Below are positions 1 to 4,699 of a stretch of DNA of 6,613 nt, in pieces. Under the pieces are notes generated by a model. It saw nothing but the letters and a program-made list of their open reading frames with translations, did not search any database and had not been told where the DNA came from. Every line of letters starts with the position of its first letter. The stretch's first letter is position 1. Position numbers and translations under genes: made by a program. This stretch comes from Chloroflexota bacterium (GTDB lineage Bacteria > Chloroflexota > Dehalococcoidia > DSTF01 > RBG-16-68-14). The stretch is from NCBI GenBank assembly GCA_022561355.1, contig JADFRJ010000133.1, positions 1 through 6,613 of the forward strand. The letters run 5' to 3'.

Positions 1-174
1 TGGCTCTCTCAGCATCCGGGCCCCGTCGTTCTCGTGAACCAGGCCACGCCGCGAATAAAGAAGCTCTACCGCTCACTGGGGTTCAAGCTCAAAATGCTCA
101 AGGCGCCCAGGCGGATCAACTGCACCGGAGACCGGACACCAGCTCCCGAGGTGTTAGCAACGAGAAACCTGTAG
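1..174 (+). CDS. Adenine-specific DNA methyltransferase (D12/Dam class), C-terminal fragment
   Basis: An open frame enters from the left edge and gives 57 codons ending in TAG at 172-174. The visible residues include NQATPRIKKLYRSLGF, then a segment with APRRINCTGDRTPAPEVLAT close to the end. This matches my memory of the C-terminal end of D12-class N6-adenine methyltransferases (Dam-like), where a GDRxPAxEvLAt stretch is typical. The catalytic DPPY motif and the AdoMet-binding FxGxG motif would lie upstream of the window and cannot be checked. The nuclease gene starts 8 nt downstream on the same strand, so the two probably form one modification-restriction operon, with this enzyme protecting host DNA. 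The recognition sequence cannot be read from this fragment. The family call rests on a short tail, so confidence is moderate. Confidence 0.6.
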   Translation, partial: WLSQHPGPVVLVNQATPRIKKLYRSLGFKLKMLKAPRRINCTGDRTPAPEVLATRNL

Positions 175-182
175 CTACGCCG

Positions 183-596
183 ATGGCGCGAGATACTCGC
201 ACCGGCGAAGTTCTTGAGCGGATGATCCTTCCCGCCCTGGAGAGTGGCGGCTATGCATATCGCTTGGGGGTCAACATCGGTCAGCGGCTTGGCCAAACCA
301 GGCATATCCTTGATGTCCTTGCGCGGAAAGACGGCCAGACGCTCCTGGTCTCTCTGAAGTGGCAGCAAGTGTCCGGCACAGCGGAACAGAAGATCCCGTT
401 CGAGGTCATCTCTCTTTCTTACGCCATGCAGGGCGGCGATTACTCGAGGGCATATCTCGTGCTGGGAGGCGATGGCTGGCGGCTCCGCGACTTCTACACG
501 AGCGGCGGCCTAGACGAGCATCTCACCCACCCAGAGTTGGTTCAGATTGTGACGCTGGAGCGGTTCATTGCTTTGGCGAATCAAGCAGCGTTGTAG
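183..596 (+). CDS. PD-(D/E)XK superfamily nuclease, probable type II restriction enzyme
   Basis: A 137-residue protein. After an N-terminal helix (TGEVLERMILPALESGGY) come the core signatures HILDVLARKDG, with Asp44, and LLVSLKWQQVSGTAEQKIPFE, with Lys59. I read these as the D...(x)xK active site of a PD-(D/E)XK fold, with Ser57 in the position that usually holds Asp or Glu. Glu9, or Glu68/Glu74 downstream, could supply the missing acid. The C-terminal part (AYLVLGGDGWRLRDFYTSGGL) is conserved in small nucleases of this type that I recall from cyanobacteria and other phyla. The start ATG at 183 lies 8 nt after the methyltransferase stop, so the genes are probably co-transcribed and translationally linked. 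The pairing suggests a compact type II restriction-modification system. A repair or non-cleaving DNA-binding role is the alternative. No signal peptide or membrane segment is visible. Confidence 0.72.
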   Translation: MARDTRTGEVLERMILPALESGGYAYRLGVNIGQRLGQTRHILDVLARKDGQTLLVSLKWQQVSGTAEQKIPFEVISLSYAMQGGDYSRAYLVLGGDGWRLRDFYTSGGLDEHLTHPELVQIVTLERFIALANQAAL

Positions 597-696
597 ATGC
601 CAAGCCTGGAACATCAGCGGCAAGCCCTCGCCTTGCGCTAGCCTCGGTCCCCGGAGCGCCGCCCGTGTGGGCCTGCTTCACAACTCAGGCTGAACC

Positions 697-711
697 GGTG
701 GTGTCCTAATT
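697..711 (+). repeat. Left terminal inverted repeat
   Basis: GGTGGTGTCCTAATT. It matches the inverted right end at 14 of 15 positions; the difference is G versus A at position 4. The transposase stop codon (TGA on the minus strand, 712-714) begins directly beside it. Confidence 0.8.
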
Positions 712-1530
712 TCACCAGCCAACCTGATCGACAAGGTCATAGATCGTCCACGGCCTATCCACCACACCGGCGGCGACGGCAGGCGTCGTCTTGATGGTGC
801 GATGGTACTTGACGAAGTTGTACCACGTGACGTAGAGCGCGATAGCAGCCTTTAGGTTCTCAACCTTCCGGCTGAATCCGTTCGTCAGTCTTGTCAGCCT
901 GCGAACGTGCATTCGCGCTGTCAAATTCTGACGTTCGATGAACGAGGTAGAGGCCCTAGCTAGGTCAGGCTTCCCCTTGATTGCGTGCTTGGTCAGGTCA
1001 ACAAACTTAGGCGGGCTGTACCTACCAGACGTCTCGCCCTCGAAGGCTTTTACGATCTGCGCGTAGTCCACATCGCTGCCGAAGGCTTCTTCGACCGCCG
1101 TGATGTAGTGCGTGAGGCCGTCAGAGCTTAACAGGACGCGATTAGAGAGGCGGCTAGCGAGGTCAGCCACGAACGCCTTAGCCGTGGCAACGTCGCGCTT
1201 CCCGACGGCGTAGTTAGGGATCAACTTGGAGTCTGAATCGAGGCTCAGCCAAATCCAGAAGGAACCCATCGCCAACGGGTCGTCACTCCGCAACATGTGC
1301 GCATCCTTCTTTCCGACGTAGCCCCACAGTTCGTCGATCTCCACACGCTTGCACGTGAGATTGCGCAGACGCTCATCTAGTAGGGTGTCGCAGGCGTCGC
1401 CCACTCGCAGTAGAAGCCGCGTGATCGTGTCCCGATGAACGCCTGTCAGCCGCTCCACACTTCGGATTGACGCGCCTTCACAGAGCCCATTAAGCACCGC
1501 TGCTTGGGTTTCTGGCTTCAGCTTGTTCAT
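712..1530 (-). CDS. IS1-family transposase, single-ORF type
   Basis: A 272-residue DDE transposase. Residues 18-45 form a helix-turn-helix (EGASIRSVERLTGVHRDTIT). The catalytic core shows VEIDELWGY (Asp66), a conserved WIWLSLDSDSKLIP strand (92-105), SSDGLTHY (Asp137) and STSFIERQNLTARM (Glu199), which together give a plausible DDE triad. The tail RLTRLTNGFSRKVENLKAA followed by WYNFVKYHRT and TTPAVAAGV is the block I recall for IS1-family proteins. Unlike classical IS1, which joins InsA and InsB by a -1 frameshift, this is one uninterrupted frame, and it appears intact and potentially active. The start ATG at 1530 is preceded by a purine-rich GGGGGTGG. Upstream, on the same strand, lie a tRNA-like structure ending 23 nt before the start, a hairpin and a near-consensus promoter. 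Expression may therefore be controlled through the structured 5' leader. Confidence 0.9.
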   Translation of the reverse strand: MNKLKPETQAAVLNGLCEGASIRSVERLTGVHRDTITRLLLRVGDACDTLLDERLRNLTCKRVEIDELWGYVGKKDAHMLRSDDPLAMGSFWIWLSLDSDSKLIPNYAVGKRDVATAKAFVADLASRLSNRVLLSSDGLTHYITAVEEAFGSDVDYAQIVKAFEGETSGRYSPPKFVDLTKHAIKGKPDLARASTSFIERQNLTARMHVRRLTRLTNGFSRKVENLKAAIALYVTWYNFVKYHRTIKTTPAVAAGVVDRPWTIYDLVDQVGW

Positions 1531-1553
1531 GTTCCCACCCCCATCGGTTATAC

Positions 1554-1628
1554 TGGTGGTGGAGCACAGGGGATTCGGACCCCTCAGGGCTGGGTGTAAA
1601 GTCCGCCGCTGGCAAACCTGCGTGCCCC
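1554..1628 (-). ncRNA. tRNA-like cloverleaf (tRNA-Ala-type acceptor/T half) in the transposase leader
   Basis: Read on the minus strand from 1628. The acceptor stem GGGGCAC/GTGCTCC (1628-1622 with 1567-1561) is 7 bp with a single G-U wobble at pair 3-70. It runs directly into a perfect 5-bp T stem, AGGGG/CCCCT, with a 7-nt loop TCCGAAT that differs from the usual TTCGAAT at one base. A73 and an encoded CCACCA follow. The remaining bases can form a D-arm-like hairpin GCAGG-TTTG-CCAGC (one A-A mismatch) and an anticodon-arm-like hairpin with 10-nt loop ACTTTACACC (one G-A mismatch), plus a 3-nt variable region. The body is 69 nt, shorter than a normal tRNA, with no U8 and a distorted anticodon stem, so a decoding role is doubtful. 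G3-U70 with A73 is the known alanyl-tRNA synthetase identity signal, shared by tRNA-Ala and tmRNA. It could be a tRNA mimic or a decayed tRNA-Ala. The structure is seen in sequence; alanylation is inferred. Confidence 0.55.
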
Positions 1629-1632
1629 ATCA

Positions 1633-1667
1633 TGAGACCTCAAGGTGATGCATACCTTGGGGTCTCA
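1633..1667. promoter_or_regulatory. 14-bp stem-loop in the central control region
   Basis: Arms 1633-1646 (TGAGACCTCAAGGT) and 1654-1667 (ACCTTGGGGTCTCA) pair at all 14 positions, with one G-U pair in this strand sense, around a 7-nt loop GATGCAT. The minus-strand promoter immediately beside it would start transcription at about 1664-1666, so the hairpin would sit at the extreme 5' end of the transposase transcript, 4 nt before the tRNA-like domain. It could protect the RNA end, act as an operator in DNA form, or block read-in. No U-run follows on either strand, so I do not call it a terminator. Confidence 0.7.
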
Positions 1668-1671
1668 CTGT

Positions 1672-1700
1672 ATTATAGGGTCTTATCCTATCCGCGTCAA
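1672..1700 (-). promoter_or_regulatory. Sigma-70-type promoter for the tRNA-like RNA and transposase
   Basis: On the minus strand, TTGACG (1700-1695), a 17-nt spacer, and a perfect TATAAT (1677-1672). This is close to the full consensus with ideal spacing. The predicted start falls at about 1664-1666, at the foot of the 14-bp hairpin. The resulting RNA would run through the hairpin and tRNA-like domain into the transposase gene. Confidence 0.72.
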
Positions 1701-1733
1701 GATAAACGGGGATAAACTTCGCATTGATTTATC
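1683..1733. promoter_or_regulatory. GATAA motif array between divergent promoters (candidate operator)
   Basis: GATAAAC occurs twice in direct orientation at 1701-1707 and 1711-1717, exactly 10 bp apart (one helical turn). GATAA also occurs inverted at 1729-1733 (within TTTATC) and at 1683-1687 (within CTTATC). The sites lie between and over the -35 boxes of the two divergent promoters, so a protein bound here could affect both. The binding protein is unknown. The passenger protein encoded just downstream, with its possible winged helix, or the transposase are candidates by position only. Confidence 0.45.
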
Positions 1734-1752
1734 TCGGGCGAGGTGGTATGCT
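1724..1752 (+). promoter_or_regulatory. Sigma-70-type promoter for the passenger genes
   Basis: TTGATT (1724-1729), a 17-nt spacer, and TATGCT (1747-1752). The predicted start near 1759 coincides with the beginning of the ribosome-binding sequence AAAGGAGGT (1759-1767), giving a very short leader of about 14 nt before the ATG at 1773. Confidence 0.6.
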
Positions 1753-1772
1753 TGTCCCAAAGGAGGTGTCCT

Positions 1773-2582
1773 ATGGTTGAAGAACAGGCGGCAGGCACCA
1801 CGAAGCGGAGGCGCGGACGAAGCCCTAGCTACCCAGCGATTGATCTCAAAATCGCATTGCAGCGTTCGTATGCGCTGTACGAGATCGAACGGAACCATGC
1901 CACGCCGGTCGAAACGATTCTGGCTCATTGGGGCTACAAGCCCACCAGCGGCAAGGGGTTGGTGGCCCTCGCTGCCCTAAAGAAGTTCGGCCTACTAATT
2001 GATGAGGGAAGCGGCAAGGCCCGCAAGGCACGGCTGTCGGACGATGCAATCAAGATTGCGCTTGATACGCGACCTGAGACAGGTGATCGCTACAAGGCCC
2101 TCCAGAAGGCCGCGCTAATGCCGACCATCCACCTTGAAATCTGGAACAAGTACGGTGCTTCTTTGCCTTCGGACGCGAACCTTCGGTACGAGCTGGTCAC
2201 CGAGAGGGGCTTCACCGAGGCGGGAGCCGACGAGTTTATCCCCCAATACAAGCGGACGTTGGCCTTTGCACACATGCAGGATAATGGTAAACTATCGGTT
2301 GACGATGAGGATAAGGATGGACAAGGAGAGGGCATTATGACGCCACCGGCTACCCTTACCGACCCTCCGCCGACCCCACTGACGCCAACCGACACCGCGA
2401 AGCGCGAATCTCGTGTGGTTCAGCTACCCATCTCGGCCACCGAGTGGGCGGCTCTACAAGCTCCATTCCCGCTTACAGAGGACGAGTGGAAGCGGATGGA
2501 CGAAGTGCTGAAGGCTATGAAACCTGCCCTATCTGTCAGCGGCTCAGGGGCCGATAGAGAACATCCTAAGTCGGAAGCGTGA
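1773..2582 (+). CDS. Passenger protein of unknown function, possible winged-helix DNA-binding N-terminus
   Basis: A 269-residue protein from ATG 1773. I chose this start over an in-frame start 30 nt upstream because a perfect Shine-Dalgarno (AAAGGAGGT, 1759-1767) sits 5 nt before it. A basic patch KRRRGR (11-16) precedes SYPAIDLKIALQRSYALYE. Around residues 50-95, a helix (GKGLVALAALKKFGLL) followed by a basic turn (DEGSGKARKARLS) resembles a recognition helix plus wing. A helical region (RYELVTERGFTEAGADEFI) reaches to about 165. It is followed by an acidic stretch, a Pro/Thr-rich linker (about 185-210) and a C-terminal segment RVVQLPISATEWAALQAPFP. I recall similar proteins annotated only as hypothetical. 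It shares a GTGA overlap with the next gene, so the two are translated together. No enzymatic motif, signal peptide or membrane segment is visible. A regulatory role is a guess. Confidence 0.78.
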   Translation: MVEEQAAGTTKRRRGRSPSYPAIDLKIALQRSYALYEIERNHATPVETILAHWGYKPTSGKGLVALAALKKFGLLIDEGSGKARKARLSDDAIKIALDTRPETGDRYKALQKAALMPTIHLEIWNKYGASLPSDANLRYELVTERGFTEAGADEFIPQYKRTLAFAHMQDNGKLSVDDEDKDGQGEGIMTPPATLTDPPPTPLTPTDTAKRESRVVQLPISATEWAALQAPFPLTEDEWKRMDEVLKAMKPALSVSGSGADREHPKSEA

Positions 2583-2875
2583 CTGAGGTCTCTACCGAAC
2601 AACTCAAGAAGGCCATACGGAACCTTCACGGCTGCGACTCCACGTGGACGGGAGCTGTGCGTGTCAAGGAGACATTCAAGGGTGAGACTGTTTGGGATGG
2701 CCTTGTGCAGGTCTTTAACCTCATCGATCACCCTAAGGCCCCGCGCTGCTACGCTTGGTCTCACGCCATCGACGACAGCACGAAGCGACGCTTTGTGGCT
2801 GTGCTGCACCAAGAGCCAGTGACATCACCAGCGGCGGCTGTACGAGCGGATATCATCCAGCAGGCCCGCGAATGA
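2579..2875 (+). CDS. Small passenger protein of unknown function
   Basis: A 98-residue protein that starts with GTG at 2579. Its start overlaps the previous stop in GTGA (2579-2582), a layout typical of translational coupling. GGA at 2572-2574 is a weak ribosome-binding site, which is consistent with coupling. The visible blocks are LKKAIRNLHGCDSTW, VKETFKGETVWDGLVQVF, AWSHAIDDSTKRRFVAVLH and a C-terminal AAAVRADIIQQ helix. The composition suggests a small alpha/beta cytoplasmic protein. I recognise no named family, although I recall short hypothetical proteins with the same ETFxGxTVW and CYAWSH blocks. It ends 22 bp before the right terminal repeat, so it belongs to the mobile element and should move with the 269-residue gene. 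Coding is supported by the operon overlap and by filling the space up to the repeat. Confidence 0.75.
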   Translation: MTEVSTEQLKKAIRNLHGCDSTWTGAVRVKETFKGETVWDGLVQVFNLIDHPKAPRCYAWSHAIDDSTKRRFVAVLHQEPVTSPAAAVRADIIQQARE

Positions 2876-2897
2876 CCGCCCAAACTTTCTTGAGCCT

Positions 2898-2912
2898 AAT
2901 TAGGACACTACC
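2898..2912 (-). repeat. Right terminal inverted repeat
   Basis: AATTAGGACACTACC, the inverse of the left end with one mismatch. On its inner side it overlaps a perfect palindrome CCTAATTAGG (2895-2904) that the left end lacks. Confidence 0.8.
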
Positions 2913-3097
2913 GATGGCCCGCAGGACTCGACACTCAGCCGGAATAGGCGCAGGCTACGAGAACTGCTAGATCCTCCTTCTGGAGCCCTGGCTTATGGCA
3001 CCACTGCCGACTGACGTAAGCGGCATCGGATAATCTACTGCCGGGTGGCCGTTCGACGTTCTGGCCTACGGCACTCGGGGCATGTCTCGAGGGGCTA

Positions 3098-3132
3098 GAT
3101 TCTTCGTCGGCCTACGGCCTCCTCAGAATGAC
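3098..3132. repeat. Interspersed palindromic repeat, possible terminator for the LLM gene
   Basis: Outer arms ATTCT (3099-3103) and AGAAT (3125-3129) flank an inner GGCC-TAC-GGCC hairpin (3109-3119). Read on the minus strand it begins GTCATTCTGAGGAGG and ends CGACGAAGAATCT. I recall this form as a common dispersed palindrome in Chloroflexota and some other bacterial genomes; this is memory, not a search. It lies 17 bp beyond the stop of the minus-strand oxidoreductase gene and could stabilise or end that transcript, but no U-run follows. The core GGCCTACGGC is also present at 3063-3072. The rest of 2913-3149 shows no gene. Confidence 0.45.
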
Positions 3133-3149
3133 CGATCGTGTTTCCTAGG

Positions 3150-3995
3150 TCAGCCCATCAGTTTCGCGTAGGTGTCAAGGAGCGGCTCCACGGTCTCACG
3201 ATCTGCCGAGGGCAGGCCGAAGACCGCGCGCTCCACGCCGGCGTCGGCCAGTTTGTCGATGGTCTCGCGGTCCGGTGGCACGCCGAACACGCCGATCGAG
3301 ATCGAGTCCGGGTTCCGGCCGGCGTCCTTCGCTCGCGATTTCAGATTGGCGATCTTCTCGCCTAGGCTTGGGCCGGGGCCAGGCCGCCCGTAGATGGGCA
3401 TCCAGCCGTCCGCATACTCGATCACGCGGTCGAACGTGCGAGGGCCGTCGCCGCCCATGATGATCGGCGGGTGCGGCTTCTGGAAGGGCTTGGGGTAGGC
3501 CCAGACCGGATCGAAATCGACCAGGTCGCCGTGAAACTCGGCCTCCTCCTCCGTCCAGAGCTGCTTCATGGCGAGGATGTTCTCGCGCATGTGTCGCCAG
3601 CGGCGCTTGAAGGGCGTGCCGTGGTTCTCCATCTCCTCCGCGTTCCAGCCGCCGCCGATGCCGAAGATGAAGCGGCCGTTGGAGAGCAGGTCCAGGCTCG
3701 CGACGGATTTCGCGGTCGTGATCGGGTCGCGCTCGATCACCAGGCAGATGCCCGTGGCGACCTTCAGCCGCTCCGTCGCCATGGCCGCCGCCGTCAGCGC
3801 GACGAACGGGTCGTACGTGTGCCAGTACATCTCCGGCAGCTCCGGGCCGCCCGGCCACGGCGAGCGGCGGCTGGCCGGTATGTGTGTGTGCTCCGGCGCC
3901 CAGTATGACTCGAAGCCTCGATCTTCCAGCATCCGCGCCAGCTCGTCTGGCCGGACCGAGTAGTCGGTGGGGAACATCGTTACGCCGTAGTCCAT
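3150..3995 (-). CDS. LLM-class F420-dependent oxidoreductase (luciferase-like)
   Basis: A 281-residue protein with the luciferase-like monooxygenase TIM-barrel pattern. It opens with DYGVTMFPTDYS. Then come SYWAPEHTHIPASR (about 30-43), YDPFVALTAAAMATERLKVATGICL (61-85), the highly typical LDLLSNGRFIFGIGGGW (101-117), FxPVWAYPKPFQKPHPPIIMGG, and ADGWMPI near 195. These features fit the TIGR03619-like group of F420-using LLM enzymes, cytoplasmic redox proteins whose physiological substrates are mostly unknown. The length is usual for the group. The start ATG at 3995 is preceded by GAGGAGAGG at suitable spacing. The gene is divergent from the acetyltransferase and no partner gene is adjacent, so the substrate cannot be inferred. 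FMN use instead of F420 is possible. Confidence 0.9.
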   Translation of the reverse strand: MDYGVTMFPTDYSVRPDELARMLEDRGFESYWAPEHTHIPASRRSPWPGGPELPEMYWHTYDPFVALTAAAMATERLKVATGICLVIERDPITTAKSVASLDLLSNGRFIFGIGGGWNAEEMENHGTPFKRRWRHMRENILAMKQLWTEEEAEFHGDLVDFDPVWAYPKPFQKPHPPIIMGGDGPRTFDRVIEYADGWMPIYGRPGPGPSLGEKIANLKSRAKDAGRNPDSISIGVFGVPPDRETIDKLADAGVERAVFGLPSADRETVEPLLDTYAKLMG

Positions 3996-4109
3996 GGTTG
4001 CCTCTCCTCAATCAGGTTGTCCCGGGTTCGCCTTGTGGTAGCGTGGCTAGTATATACGCTATAAAGGAACTTCCACCGCTCAGCCGCCAGACACAATAGG
4101 CGCCCGACA
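3996..4109. promoter_or_regulatory. Divergent intergenic region with AT-rich promoter core
   Basis: An AT-rich block at 4048-4066 (TAGTATATACGCTATAAAG) stands out in GC-rich surroundings between the two divergent genes. It offers TATACT on the minus strand for the oxidoreductase and TATAAA (4060-4065) on the plus strand for the acetyltransferase. Neither has a convincing -35 at the right distance, so exact promoters are not assigned. Confidence 0.35.
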
Positions 4110-4628
4110 ATGCTTATCCCTCTCCCCCGAAGACCCCTTCTCGGTGCGGCCATTGCCTTGCGGACGTGGAAAGAAGACGACGCCGAGTGGTACGTCCGCG
4201 CACGCGACCAGGACGTGTTCCGATGGACCAAGGAGCCGCGAGATCTCACGACGGAGCGTGCCCGCACCGCAATCGCACGCCATCTGAGCCATCCTACGTA
4301 CGCCGGGTTCGCCATCACCGATCTGGCGTCCGGCCGTTTGCTCGGCAATATTGCGCTGGTCATCACTGAGACGGAACGCTATTGGGCAGAAGTAATGTAC
4401 TGGCTAGCCGCGCCGGCTCGCGGCCGAGGAGCAGCGACGGAGGCGGTCCGCACGATGGCGCGGTGGGCGTTCGAGACCCTTCCTATCGAACGTATCGAGC
4501 TGCTCACGGATGCGGGCAACGATGCTTCTCAACGCGTTGCCGAGCGAGCCGGGTTCGCGCATCGGGGCAAACGCGGTGAGCGCCGACTCTTCATCATGAC
4601 GAGAACGCCTCGTCGTACCGATGCCTAG
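4110..4628 (+). CDS. GNAT-family N-acetyltransferase, RimJ/RimL-like
   Basis: A 172-residue protein with the GNAT fold. IALRTWKEDDAEWYVRARDQ (about 15-34) forms the first strand and helix, and GFAITDLASGRLLGNIAL (66-83) the central hairpin. The acetyl-CoA pyrophosphate-binding loop is RGRGAATEA (104-112), a match to (R/Q)xxGx(G/A). The final NDASQRVAERAGF (137-149) is the usual N-x-x-S...Gf segment of RimJ/RimL-type enzymes. Such proteins acetylate protein N-termini or small amines with acetyl-CoA; the substrate cannot be read here. The start ATG 4110 has only a weak ribosome-binding sequence upstream, so a slightly different start is possible. The gene stands alone, divergent from the oxidoreductase, and the pantothenate promoter follows its stop by about 40 bp. 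Confidence 0.88.
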   Translation: MLIPLPRRPLLGAAIALRTWKEDDAEWYVRARDQDVFRWTKEPRDLTTERARTAIARHLSHPTYAGFAITDLASGRLLGNIALVITETERYWAEVMYWLAAPARGRGAATEAVRTMARWAFETLPIERIELLTDAGNDASQRVAERAGFAHRGKRGERRLFIMTRTPRRTDA

Positions 4629-4665
4629 ATGCGGGCCTTCTTGACGTGTCAGCTTGCGTCTGCCC

Positions 4666-4693
4666 TTGACAAACTTCCAGACTCTGGTATCCT
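4666..4693 (+). promoter_or_regulatory. Sigma-70-type promoter of the panDBC operon
   Basis: TTGACA (4666-4671, perfect -35), a 16-nt spacer, and TATCCT (4688-4693) preceded by TGG, which forms an extended -10. The predicted start is near 4700, leaving a leader of about 150 nt before panD. A short imperfect palindrome TGAC-GT-GTCA (4642-4651) lies just upstream and could be a regulatory site. Confidence 0.62.
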
Positions 4694-4699
4694 ATGGCT

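Larger units (their letters stand above)
697..2912. mobile_element. IS1-family element with passenger genes
   Basis: The ends are inverted repeats beginning GGT(G/A)GTGTCCTAATT, at 697-711 and, inverted, at 2898-2912. The GGTnnTG tip is typical of IS1-family ends. The element is about 2.2 kb and packed: the transposase stop codon abuts the left repeat, and the last passenger gene ends 22 bp before the right repeat. A single-frame transposase and a size well above the 0.77 kb of IS1 fit the IS1 subgroup known for single-ORF transposases and larger members (ISMhu11 type). Besides the transposase it holds two plus-strand genes unrelated to transposition and a tRNA-like RNA. The 8 bp outside each end (GCTGAACC and GATGGCCC) do not form a clear target duplication. 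They match at only 5 of 8 positions, so the insertion is old, rearranged, or of a kind that leaves none. Confidence 0.78.

Noticed and set aside
671..690. Weak hairpin GCCTG...CAGGC after the nuclease gene as a terminator
   Set aside because: Only a 5-bp stem with a 10-nt loop and no U-run, so it is not supportable as a terminator.
1554..1628. Functional decoding tRNA for Val (UAC) or an ochre-reading tRNA from the TTTACAC loop
   Set aside because: The bases flanking a 7-nt loop do not pair, the D region is too short, and U8 is absent, so no anticodon can be assigned.
1554..1628. Complete tmRNA
   Set aside because: The acceptor end resembles tmRNA (G3-U70, CCA), but the two halves are joined by only about 38 nt, with no tag reading frame or pseudoknots.
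2090..2812. Long minus-strand open frames opposite the passenger genes
   Set aside because: They are antisense shadows. The plus-strand genes have a strong ribosome-binding site, a GTGA overlap and coherent protein sequence, and these do not.
689..2920. Target-site duplication around the IS element
   Set aside because: The 8-bp flanks GCTGAACC and GATGGCCC match at only 5 positions, so no duplication is claimed.
3196..4011. 271-codon minus-strand frame overlapping the oxidoreductase
   Set aside because: Arg/Gly/His-rich translation typical of a shifted frame in GC-rich DNA. The overlapping frame is a clear LLM oxidoreductase.
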